From the NCBI GenBank assembly GCA_003512825.1, contig DOOI01000051.1:587-6483 (forward strand): 5,897 bases of DNA, in the 5' to 3' direction. This document shows, one piece after another, positions 1-5,572 of this stretch. Every line of letters begins with the position of its first letter. Position 1 is the stretch's first letter. The position numbers and the translations under genes were made by a program. The notes beneath the pieces were generated by a model, which made no database searches, was not told the DNA's origin, and was given only the letters and a program-made list of their open reading frames with translations. This stretch comes from Paracoccaceae bacterium. GTDB lineage: Bacteria; Pseudomonadota; Alphaproteobacteria; Rhodobacterales; Rhodobacteraceae.

Positions 1-45
1 GCCTTGGCCTTGGCAGGAGCCTTGGCCTTGGCAGGAGCCTTGGCC
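1..45 (-). repeat. 18-base tandem repeat encoding APAKAK, about 2.5 copies
   Basis: Bases 1-18 and 19-36 are identical copies of GCCTTGGCCTTGGCAGGA (plus strand), and 37-45 is a further half copy. The period is a multiple of three, so copy-number changes would keep the frame of the overlapping minus-strand gene and add or remove the hexapeptide APAKAK. The array may continue left of the window. Confidence 0.9.
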
Positions 46-830
46 GCCTTCGCGGGAGCAGCAGCATCCGCAGTTGCTTTCGCTTTTGCCGGAGCTTTTG
101 CAGCCGCTTTAGCCGGCGCAGCAGTGCCCGTGTCCGCTTTTGCCTTTGCCTTGGTCGAAGCCGTCACAGCTGCATCCGCAGAGCCCGCATCTTTTGCTGA
201 TTTTGCTGCTGCGGCTTTACCCTTCGGTGCGGCTGCGCCATCGGCTTTCGATGCGGCGGGTGCCTTCGTCTTGGCTGCAGCTTTCGGAGCAGCAACTTTC
301 TCGCCTTTGGCTGGAGCCTTTGCAGCCGCTTTCGCAGCGGGTGCCTCAGCTTGATATTTCCAATCGCCCTTTTGAGCGGCAAGGGCATCTTGCCCTGCCA
401 AAGCCGCAGAAGGACGGACCAACGATGCCGAAGCCACGGGCGCCGGCGCCATCGCCGCCGCCGATTGCGCTGCCGCTGCACCACCTGTCGCCGCGCCCGC
501 AGGAGCCGCAGCCGACGCCCCAGCGGAGGCCGCACCAGAAGTAGCCGCACCAGCAGTGGCCGCACCAGCAGCCGTCGAATTCCCTGAGGTCGTATCGCTT
601 GATACCCCTCCCTTAGACCCTGTCGCCTGAGCCGCGCCCGAAGTCTTGCCGCAAAGGATCCAGTTGAGCAAAAGCCCCAACCCGACCGTCAAAGCCAGCG
701 ATACCCAAAACGCCCGGCCACCCGGCCATTGGCCCAAAAACTTCAGCATAACAAAAGCCACGATGCCGACGGCCAGCGCCATCAGCCAGGCTCCTTGCCA
801 GCATCCCCGCGTGTCACTTGATTGTGTCAT
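1..830 (-). CDS. Membrane-anchored Ala/Lys/Pro-rich protein downstream of nuoE (3' end outside window)
   Basis: I do not recognise a named family. The reading frame is open from an ATG at 830-828 to the window edge, giving 276 full codons with no stop. Residues about 14-33 and 40-60 are two hydrophobic segments, likely a membrane hairpin. Residues 62-135 are a low-complexity Ala/Gly/Ser/Thr stretch. From about 161 on the protein is histone-H1-like, with repeated KAAAKAPAK units (167-175, 241-249, and a shorter variant at 261-268) and a run of APAKAK hexapeptides at the edge. A plausible ribosome site, AGGGAG, lies about 11 bases before the ATG, and nuoE ends 32 bases upstream, so it is probably co-transcribed. 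Two short membrane segments plus a basic tail suggest a protein that tethers something to the inner membrane. By analogy with the linker in NuoE, the missing C terminus may carry a helix-hairpin-helix domain; this is inference. The gene is real with good confidence, but its function is unknown. Confidence 0.82.
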   Translation of the reverse strand, partial: MTQSSDTRGCWQGAWLMALAVGIVAFVMLKFLGQWPGGRAFWVSLALTVGLGLLLNWILCGKTSGAAQATGSKGGVSSDTTSGNSTAAGAATAGAATSGAASAGASAAAPAGAATGGAAAAQSAAAMAPAPVASASLVRPSAALAGQDALAAQKGDWKYQAEAPAAKAAAKAPAKGEKVAAPKAAAKTKAPAASKADGAAAPKGKAAAAKSAKDAGSADAAVTASTKAKAKADTGTAAPAKAAAKAPAKAKATADAAAPAKAAKAPAKAKAPAKAK

Positions 831-862
831 GACATTACTCTCCCTATTGTTGACTCACCGTG

Positions 863-2041
863 TCACTCGTACACGCCGTCTTTCTTAGCACGTTTGGAGA
901 ATTCCGTCTCTGCTCCGGTAGAAAGCAGCTTTGCCTGTTCCACCCATGCATCACGAGAGACGCGTCCCTTGAACCCTTCGAGGTTCTGATCGACCCAAGC
1001 AACCTCTTTTTCTGACCAGTTCGCCACCTGCGAGAAGTGGAAAAAGCCCAGCTTGTTCAGCATGGCCTCCAGCTTCGGGCCGACACCCTTGATCATCTTC
1101 AAATCATCCGCTTTGCCGTTTTCGGCTGCGGTCAATGTCTTTGGCTTTACGCCCTCAATCGTGCCAGCCACCTCAGCTTTTGCTGTGGTCTGCGCCTTTG
1201 ATACCGCTGCGCCCTTTTCTGCATCCGCCGTCGCTTTTTTCACCGCCGCCTTTGGAGCCGCTGGTTTTTCGGCAGGCTTTGACGCCTTTGCCGGCGTGGC
1301 GGCCTTGGCAACAGAAGCGCCTTTGGCGCCAGTTTTTCCTTGCCATGGCGCCGTCAACCGAACTTCGGTGCCGTCGATCCGCTTGATCGTGTCGCCCAAA
1401 TCCACTGCCCGCTGCGCCGAGGCGTTATACTTCGTCACGCCGGAAACAAACTCTTTGAGGCTGGTCAATCCGGAAATCGGTTCTGCGGCATAGCGGCCGT
1501 TTTGCGGGCCGGGCACAGGCACTTTACCAGCGGCCATTTCATCAAGCATTTCACCAAGCCGGGCCACGGTCAGATCTTCATAGTAATCCTTGCCGATCTG
1601 CGCCATTGGCGCGTTGGCGCAAGCGCCAAGGCATTCGACTTCTTCCCATGAAAACTTGCCATCCGCAGACAGTTGATGCGCTTTGGGCGCGATCTTTTCC
1701 TTGCAAACCGCCACCAGATCTTCCGCTCCGCAGATCATGCACGACAAGGTGCCGCAAATCTGCACATGCGCGACCGACCCGACAGGTTGCAGCTGAAACA
1801 TGAAGTAGAATGTCGCCACTTCAAGCGCCCGGATATAGGCCATCCCCAACATCGAGGCGATGTGCTCAATCGCCGGACGGCTCAACCAGCCCTCCTGCTC
1901 CTGTGCGCGCCAAAGCAACGGAATGATTGCCGAGGCTTGGCGCTCCTCAGGATATTTCGTGATCTGCGCCTGCGCCCATGCCTGATTGGCCGGGGTAAAC
2001 GCAAAACTTGCGGGCTGCTCTGGGTGAAGGCGTCTCAGCAT
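863..2041 (-). CDS. nuoE: NADH-quinone oxidoreductase subunit E (24 kDa type) with Ala/Lys/Pro linker and C-terminal helix-hairpin-helix domain
   Basis: NuoE is the thioredoxin-like ferredoxin of the complex I NADH-oxidising module and carries the [2Fe-2S] cluster N1a. Residues about 20-187 are the NuoE domain. The cluster ligands are Cys96, Cys101 (CGTLSC), Cys137 and Cys141 (ECLGAC). The protein is 392 residues, about twice the usual 160-240 of bacterial NuoE. Residues 188-235 are a further extension, about 236-300 form an Ala/Lys/Pro-rich, histone-H1-like linker, and 312-373 contain [16 protein letters not shown] followed by [14 protein letters not shown]. The last block resembles the H3TH-like helix-hairpin-helix domain (COG3743 type) that I recall as a C-terminal tail on other Rhodobacterales proteins such as ribosomal protein L21. 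Two extra cysteines, 104 and 113, lie close to the first ligand pair. The ATG follows the upstream gene by 30 bases with a weak AGAAGAG ribosome site. The NuoE identity is secure; the role of the tail is not known to me. Confidence 0.96.
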   Translation of the reverse strand: MLRRLHPEQPASFAFTPANQAWAQAQITKYPEERQASAIIPLLWRAQEQEGWLSRPAIEHIASMLGMAYIRALEVATFYFMFQLQPVGSVAHVQICGTLSCMICGAEDLVAVCKEKIAPKAHQLSADGKFSWEEVECLGACANAPMAQIGKDYYEDLTVARLGEMLDEMAAGKVPVPGPQNGRYAAEPISGLTSLKEFVSGVTKYNASAQRAVDLGDTIKRIDGTEVRLTAPWQGKTGAKGASVAKAATPAKASKPAEKPAAPKAAVKKATADAEKGAAVSKAQTTAKAEVAGTIEGVKPKTLTAAENGKADDLKMIKGVGPKLEAMLNKLGFFHFSQVANWSEKEVAWVDQNLEGFKGRVSRDAWVEQAKLLSTGAETEFSKRAKKDGVYE

Positions 2042-2071
2042 CGTCTCGTCTCTTCTTTCTTAAGCACAGCC

Positions 2072-2350
2072 TTAGGCGGCGCAGGCCCCGCTCGTGAAGG
2101 TATATCCGCCCTCAGCGCGCTTTTCGGCTTCCTTCAGTGTGAGCTTGTAATTCAGCATCGCAACCACTTGCTCGCGGGTCAGCCCGGTTTGCAATTCCGT
2201 GGCCTGATAATCCCCCTCGACCACCAAACGGCAGCCCAGCGATTTCACCGCAGCCTCAAAACTTGCCACATCTTCAACTGTCGTGCCTTGCGGCGCTGCC
2301 AAACAGCCAGCAACTGCCAAAGCAGCAGGTAGCGCCCAAAACTTGCTCAT
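2072..2350 (-). CDS. Small predicted lipoprotein encoded between nuoD and nuoE
   Basis: The product has 92 residues and I do not recognise its family. The N terminus is a short positive start (MSK), a hydrophobic stretch and a lipobox-like VAGC with the candidate lipidated cysteine at residue 16, so a type II signal peptide and periplasmic anchoring are predicted. The remaining chain is soluble-looking, with Cys40 and Cys90 that could form a disulfide in the periplasm. A Thr-Arg-Glu-Gln block (58-61) starts a likely amphipathic helix rich in Leu, Lys and Glu. The start codon overlaps the nuoD stop as ATGA, and a GGGGAG ribosome site sits 8 bases upstream inside nuoD, so translation is probably coupled to nuoD. 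Placement inside the operon suggests a complex I accessory or assembly role, but this is inference. A periplasmic protein is unexpected between two genes for cytoplasmic-arm subunits. Confidence 0.85.
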   Translation of the reverse strand: MSKFWALPAALAVAGCLAAPQGTTVEDVASFEAAVKSLGCRLVVEGDYQATELQTGLTREQVVAMLNYKLTLKEAEKRAEGGYTFTSGACAA

Positions 2351-3564
2351 CGGTCAATCTCCCCGAACACCACATCCATCGTCCCAATGATGGCTGCCAC
2401 GTCGGCCAATTGGTGACCCTTTGCCACGTAATCCATGGATTGCAGATGCAAGAAGCCCGGTGCGCGCAACTTGGCCCGATAGGGTTTATTCGAGCCATCA
2501 GAAACCAGATAAACCCCAAACTCACCTTTGGGGGCCTCTACTGCGGCATAAACCTCACCCGCAGGCACTTTGAACCCTTCGGTGTATAGCTTGAAATGGT
2601 GGATCAACGCTTCCATCGACTGCTTCATTTCAGACCGCTTTGGCGGCGTCAGCTTGCCGCGTGCCAGCACGTCGCCCGGCGTTTCGCGCAGCTTGACGAC
2701 TGCTTGCCGAATGATCTTCACGCTCTCGCGCATCTCCGCCATCCGCACCAAATACCGATCATAACAATCGCCATTCTTGCCAACAGGGATCTGAAAATCG
2801 AATTCGTCGTAGCACTCATAGGGCTGGGCACGGCGCAGATCCCACGCAAAACCAGAGCCGCGCACCATCACACCGGAATAGCCCCATTTCTGGATGTCTT
2901 CTTCGGTGATGATGCCGATATCGGCGTTGCGCTGCTTGAAAATCCGGCTTTCGGTCAACAGCCCGTCGATGTCATCCAAGGCTTTGGGGAACTCAATCGC
3001 CCATTCCTCGATATCATCAATCAATTTATCCGACAGATCCTGATGCACACCCCCGGGGCGGAAGTAAGCCGCGTGAAGCCGCGCACCACTGGCCCGCTCA
3101 TAAAAGATCATCAGCTTTTCACGCTCTTCAAATCCCCAAAGCGGTGGCGTCAGCGCGCCCACATCCAAGGCCTGTGTCGTGACGTTGAGCAGATGGTTCA
3201 GAACCCGACCGATCTCGCAGAAAAGCACCCGGATCAACGAGGCCCGGCGCGGCACTTCCACCCCTGTCAGCTTCTCGATTGCCAAACACCATGCGTGTTC
3301 TTGGTTCATCGGTGCCACATAATCGAGGCGGTCGAAGTAAGGCAGGTTTTGCAGATAGGTCCGGCTCTCCATCAACTTCTCGGTGCCACGATGCAACAGC
3401 CCGATATGCGGATCGCAGCGCTCTACAATCTCACCATCCAACTCCAGAACCAAGCGCAACACGCCATGCGCCGCAGGGTGTTGCGGGCCGAAGTTCAAAT
3501 TGAAATTGCGGATCTTCTGCTCGCCGGTCTGAGCGTCTTGAAATCCCTTGGAGCCGTCCATCAT
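2347..3564 (-). CDS. nuoD: NADH-quinone oxidoreductase subunit D (49 kDa type)
   Basis: NuoD is the large Q-module subunit of complex I. With NuoB it forms the quinone-binding cavity next to cluster N2, on the cytoplasmic side of the membrane. The 405 residues match the usual bacterial length of about 400-415. [11 protein letters not shown] at 24-34 carries the conserved quinone-site histidines (His29, His33), [12 protein letters not shown] at 57-68 is the 49 kDa subunit signature, and Tyr82 in PYFDRLDY is the family's quinone-contact tyrosine. The C terminus is the canonical VVFGEIDR. Two ATG codons lie side by side at 3564 and 3561. I chose 3564 because it overlaps the nuoC stop as ATGA and leaves 9 bases to an AAGGA ribosome site; starting at 3561 would remove one residue. 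The stop overlaps the start of the following small gene by 4 bases. No key residue appears to be missing. Confidence 0.98.
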   Translation of the reverse strand: MMDGSKGFQDAQTGEQKIRNFNLNFGPQHPAAHGVLRLVLELDGEIVERCDPHIGLLHRGTEKLMESRTYLQNLPYFDRLDYVAPMNQEHAWCLAIEKLTGVEVPRRASLIRVLFCEIGRVLNHLLNVTTQALDVGALTPPLWGFEEREKLMIFYERASGARLHAAYFRPGGVHQDLSDKLIDDIEEWAIEFPKALDDIDGLLTESRIFKQRNADIGIITEEDIQKWGYSGVMVRGSGFAWDLRRAQPYECYDEFDFQIPVGKNGDCYDRYLVRMAEMRESVKIIRQAVVKLRETPGDVLARGKLTPPKRSEMKQSMEALIHHFKLYTEGFKVPAGEVYAAVEAPKGEFGVYLVSDGSNKPYRAKLRAPGFLHLQSMDYVAKGHQLADVAAIIGTMDVVFGEIDR

Positions 3565-4169
3565 TTCGCAGCGTCCTTCTTCTCGTCTCCGGGCAGCACG
3601 TATTTCGCGCCCTCCCATGGGGACATGAAATCAAACTGGCGGTATTCCTGTACAAGCGTCACAGGCTCGTAAACCACCCGCTTTTGTGCCTCATCATAAC
3701 GCACTTCCACATAGCCCGTTGTCGGAAAATCCTTCCGCAGCGGGTGGCCGCGAAAGCCGTAATCGGTCAAAATGCGACGCAAATCGGGGTGCCCGGTGAA
3801 CAAGATTCCAAACATGTCGAAAATCTCGCGCTCGAACCAGTTGGCAGAAGGGTGCACATCCACCAAAGAGGCCACCATTTCCTCTTCGCGCACGGCCACC
3901 CGCAAGCGGATGCGGTGGTTTCGATACATCGACAGGAAATGATAGACCAAATCGAACCGCTTGGCGCGTTCCGGGTAATCCACTGCCGTAATATCGACCA
4001 ATGTCGAGAAGCGGCAGTTTACGTCGGTCCGCAAGAACTCCACGAAGTCTTCAATATTCGACGGGGTCACGTCGACATTGAGCTCCCCATGGGTCACATC
4101 CCAAGCCAGCACGCAATCGGGGCGTTTCACCTCGATATAAGCGCCCAGTTCCTTCAGTGCCTCGCTCAT
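3561..4169 (-). CDS. nuoC: NADH-quinone oxidoreductase subunit C (30 kDa type)
   Basis: NuoC is a peripheral, cofactor-free Q-module subunit that packs against NuoD and NuoB in the connecting arm. The 202 residues match stand-alone bacterial NuoC, and nuoC and nuoD are separate genes here, unlike the fused form in E. coli. The 30 kDa subunit signature [13 protein letters not shown] is at 109-121, followed by the conserved [14 protein letters not shown] at 136-149. A longer frame exists upstream to 4208, but I chose the ATG at 4169 because a strong AAGGA ribosome site (4179-4175) lies 5 bases before it and the protein begins MSEALKEL, as typical homologues do. The last codons are Lys/Asp/Ala rich (DEKKDAAK). 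The stop overlaps the nuoD start. An 85-base spacer with inverted repeats separates it from nuoB. Confidence 0.97.
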   Translation of the reverse strand: MSEALKELGAYIEVKRPDCVLAWDVTHGELNVDVTPSNIEDFVEFLRTDVNCRFSTLVDITAVDYPERAKRFDLVYHFLSMYRNHRIRLRVAVREEEMVASLVDVHPSANWFEREIFDMFGILFTGHPDLRRILTDYGFRGHPLRKDFPTTGYVEVRYDEAQKRVVYEPVTLVQEYRQFDFMSPWEGAKYVLPGDEKKDAAK

Positions 4170-4254
4170 CCTCGTCCTTCCTTCCGGCAGCGACCAAGCT
4201 GCCCTCACCTATCCGTCGCCGACGCGTCAGACGCGCGCTCCGTCCTCAACGCGC
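4170..4254 (-). promoter_or_regulatory. nuoB-nuoC intercistronic spacer with inverted repeats
   Basis: This is the longest spacer between genes inside the operon. It contains inverted repeats at 4223-4235 (minus RNA CGCGU-CUG-ACGCG) and 4186-4203 (GGCAGC-UUGGUC-GCUGCC, six perfect pairs), and abuts a third at 4250-4262 (CGCGC-UGA-GCGCG) with the nuoB stop in its loop. The left-most hairpin ends just before the purine-rich nuoC ribosome site (AAGGAAGGACGAGG). No T-run follows any of them, so read-through into nuoC is expected. Confidence 0.55.
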
Positions 4255-4788
4255 TCAGCGCGCAATCGTTCCGGTCCGGCGGATCTTCCGCTGGAGTTGC
4301 ATCACCCCGTATAGCAGCGCTTCCGCAGTGGGCGGGCAGCCCGGCACATAGACATCCACCGGCACGATCCGGTCACAGCCCCGAACGACGGAATAGCTGT
4401 AATGGTAATACCCCCCGCCATTCGCGCAGGATCCCATCGATATGACATAACGGGGCTCTGGCATCTGGTCATAGACCTTCCGCAGTGCCGGCGCCATTTT
4501 ATTGGTCAGCGTTCCCGCCACGATCATCAAGTCAGACTGGCGCGGTGACGCCCGCGGCGCTGTGCCAAATCGTTCAAGGTCGTAACGTGGCATCGCTGTA
4601 TGGATCATCTCTACCGCGCAGCAGGCCAAACCAAAGGTCATCCAATGCAGCGAACCCGTGCGCGCCCAGTTGATGATGTCCTCTGTCGAGGTCAGCAAGA
4701 ACCCCTTATCTTGCAATTCCGCGTTCAACGCCTGCGTCGCATGCTCCTTGTCGGCCCCTGCGCCATAGGCTCCGGTCGTCACTCCCAT
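4255..4788 (-). CDS. nuoB: NADH-quinone oxidoreductase subunit B (PSST type)
   Basis: NuoB carries the terminal [4Fe-4S] cluster N2, which hands electrons to quinone at the interface with NuoD. All four expected cysteines are present: the adjacent pair Cys56-Cys57 (GLACCAVEM), Cys121 ([16 protein letters not shown]) and Cys151 (VPGCPPT). The 177 residues fit the usual bacterial length of 160-185. Another ATG lies at 4809, but I chose 4788 because a GGGGG-type ribosome site sits 7 bases upstream and the N terminus then resembles the variable leader of Rhodobacterales NuoB. With this start the gene overlaps nuoA by 10 bases in another frame, suggesting coupled translation. The C terminus [11 protein letters not shown] is family-typical. 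The stop codon lies at the centre of a perfect inverted repeat. Confidence 0.98.
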   Translation of the reverse strand: MGVTTGAYGAGADKEHATQALNAELQDKGFLLTSTEDIINWARTGSLHWMTFGLACCAVEMIHTAMPRYDLERFGTAPRASPRQSDLMIVAGTLTNKMAPALRKVYDQMPEPRYVISMGSCANGGGYYHYSYSVVRGCDRIVPVDVYVPGCPPTAEALLYGVMQLQRKIRRTGTIAR

Positions 4789-5144
4789 TCGAGCGCCCCC
4801 TTCTTCCATTCATAGGCAAAGCCCACCGTCAGCACCGCAATGAACACCATCATCGACCAGAATGCCGTCATGCTGATGTCCTGAAACGCAACCGCCCAAG
4901 GAAAGAGCATCGCAATTTCCAGATCGAAAATGATGAATAGGATCGACACAAGGTAGAACCGCACATCGAATTTCATTCGCGCATCATCAAAGGCGTTAAA
5001 ACCGCATTCGTAAGCCGACACCTTCTCAGGATCCGGGTTGCGAACCGCAATGATCAAAGCGGCAAGAATGAGGACCAGTCCGAGAGCGACGGCAATGGCC
5101 AGAAAAACGAGGATGGGCAGGTATTCCCGCAGCATGTCTTCCAC
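4779..5144 (-). CDS. nuoA: NADH-quinone oxidoreductase subunit A (ND3 type), GTG start
   Basis: NuoA is the small membrane subunit of complex I, the bacterial counterpart of mitochondrial ND3. Three membrane helices can be seen at about 11-33, 62-84 and 95-112. Between the first two lies the quinone-cavity loop with SAYECGF and Cys47, matching the ND3 cysteine used as an active/deactive-state marker in mitochondria. Asp74 and Glu76 (FDLE) in helix 2 are the conserved acidic pair. The frame is open upstream to an ATG at 5336, but those 64 residues look non-coding. I chose GTG at 5144 because AAGGAG lies 6 bases before it and the 121-residue product has the usual length; the ATG at 5135 would be too far from that site. 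It is the first gene of the operon and overlaps nuoB by 10 bases. Confidence 0.97.
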   Translation of the reverse strand: MEDMLREYLPILVFLAIAVALGLVLILAALIIAVRNPDPEKVSAYECGFNAFDDARMKFDVRFYLVSILFIIFDLEIAMLFPWAVAFQDISMTAFWSMMVFIAVLTVGFAYEWKKGALEWE

Positions 5145-5150
5145 GGTTGG

Positions 5151-5156
5151 CTCCTT
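5151..5156 (-). promoter_or_regulatory. Ribosome binding site of nuoA (decides the GTG start)
   Basis: The minus strand reads AAGGAG, followed by CCAACC and then GTG. The 6-base spacing fits GTG at 5144, whereas the next ATG (5135) is 15 bases away. Confidence 0.8.
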
Positions 5157-5159
5157 CTC

Positions 5160-5180
5160 TCGGCGCGCTGTCCGCGCCGA
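5160..5180 (-). promoter_or_regulatory. Hairpin in the nuoA leader, adjacent to the ribosome binding site
   Basis: An 8-base perfect inverted repeat (5160-5167 with 5173-5180) encloses a 5-base loop; the minus-strand RNA stem is UCGGCGCG with CGCGCCGA. Seven of the eight pairs are G-C. It ends 3 bases before the AAGGAG site. No U-run follows it, so it is not an intrinsic terminator. It may affect message stability or nuoA initiation; that role is inferred. Confidence 0.6.
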
Positions 5181-5205
5181 CTGCTGGCTACAGATTTCAC
5201 CGCGT

Positions 5206-5234
5206 GGTTTACTCCTGCCCCTTGTCAGGGTCAA
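5206..5234 (-). promoter_or_regulatory. Candidate sigma-70-type promoter for the nuo operon
   Basis: On the minus strand, TTGACC (5234-5229, five of six to the -35 consensus) is followed after exactly 17 bases by TAAACC (5211-5206, three of six to the -10 consensus). Transcription would begin near 5200 and leave a leader of about 55 bases before the nuoA GTG, including the hairpin at 5160-5180. A strong -35 with a weak -10 is common in Alphaproteobacteria. The call rests on sequence match and position only. Confidence 0.45.
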
Positions 5235-5462
5235 CCGAAGCTCTCTCATATTCGAAATTTGGAAGGTAGTTGAAAAGCAGCAAGAAAACCCTGTATACAT
5301 TGGCATACGGCTTCTCTCACCCCATGCGTGCTGCAATTCACCAATGCGTCAAATTGAAACTATTCTGCAAAGCAGCATGAGTCTCGCGCAATACCCCGGT
5401 CTACGAGCCTGCGATTCTCCCGCCAAGCGGCCCCGCCACGCGATGCCAATACATCCCCCCAA

Positions 5463-5510
5463 GCCCCCGCCTGACCAACACTCAAAGCGCCTTGTCCTTG
5501 GGGCGGGGGC
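5463..5510 (-). terminator. GC-rich inverted repeat, possible terminator after the crotonase-family gene
   Basis: GCCCCCGCC (5463-5471) pairs perfectly with GGCGGGGGC (5502-5510). The 30-base interior can add a CCAA/TTGG pairing (5475-5478 with 5498-5501). It begins 62 bases after the stop of the gene at 5573. In the minus direction it is not followed by a T-run, so it is not a textbook Rho-independent terminator; it may act as a pause, an mRNA 3'-end stabiliser or a Rho-assisted terminator. Confidence 0.4.
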
Positions 5511-5521
5511 CTAGGGGCGGG
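5500..5521 (+). other. G-quadruplex-type motif on the plus strand
   Basis: The plus strand reads G4-C-G5-CCTA-G4-C-G3. Four runs of at least three G with loops of 1, 4 and 1 bases meet the usual definition of an intramolecular G-quadruplex. The plus strand is the template for transcription of all genes here. The motif shares bases 5502-5510 with the inverted repeat, so the two structures would compete. Folding is predicted, not shown. Confidence 0.55.
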
Positions 5522-5572
5522 TTCTATCCCCCTGCTCAATCTCCGTGGCGGTAGCGCTCCGCGAAGGGCGGC

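Larger units (their letters stand above)
5145..5572. other. 428-base non-coding gap upstream of nuoA
   Basis: No convincing gene lies here on either strand. From right to left it holds the 3' untranslated region of the crotonase-family gene, a C/G-rich block at about 5455-5521 with an inverted repeat and a G-quadruplex-type motif, a more AT-rich stretch (about 5235-5375), the candidate nuo promoter, the leader hairpin and the nuoA ribosome site. The AT-rich stretch contains an 8-base palindrome TGTATACA (5292-5299), but I see no recognisable regulator site such as an FNR-type TTGAT-N4-ATCAA. Confidence 0.75.

Noticed and set aside
1..120. CRISPR array or regulatory repeat array at the left edge
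   Set aside because: The repeats are contiguous, 18 bases long, without spacers, and coincide with a coding hexapeptide repeat.
4..354. Plus-strand Ala/Phe/Gly-rich open frame that looks like a membrane protein
   Set aside because: It is the reverse complement of the Ala/Lys/Pro repeats: Ala codons read back as Gly/Ser/Cys/Arg or Ala in this register, and Lys codons as Phe or Leu. The minus-strand frame has a start, a ribosome site and operon context.
164..565. Minus-strand Arg/Leu-rich open frame inside the Ala/Lys/Pro gene
   Set aside because: It is a frame-shifted reading of the same low-complexity DNA, with no start context; the frame beginning at 830 explains the region.
613..804. Minus-strand 63-codon open frame near the start of the membrane-anchored protein
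   Set aside because: It overlaps the two membrane segments of the better frame, which has the ribosome site and runs on to the window edge.
1673..2332. Plus-strand open frame of 219 codons opposite nuoE and the lipoprotein gene
   Set aside because: It is a shadow of the conserved NuoE domain and the small gene, with a His/Arg/Leu-rich composition and no motif.
2596..3672. Plus-strand open frame of 358 codons opposite nuoD and nuoC
   Set aside because: It lies entirely antisense to well-supported conserved genes, has no recognisable domain, and owes its length to the codon bias of the opposite strand.
3684..4445. Plus-strand open frame of 253 codons opposite nuoC and nuoB
   Set aside because: It is antisense to two conserved subunits, has no family resemblance, and crosses the nuoB-nuoC spacer without any sign of selection.
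5145..5336. A 64-residue N-terminal extension of NuoA starting at 5336
   Set aside because: It would make NuoA far longer than its family, reads through the promoter-like and hairpin sequences, and ignores the well-placed ribosome site before GTG 5144.
5038..5514. Plus-strand open frame of 158 codons spanning nuoA and the upstream gap
   Set aside because: Its first part is antisense to nuoA and the rest has no motif; the product looks like random basic sequence.
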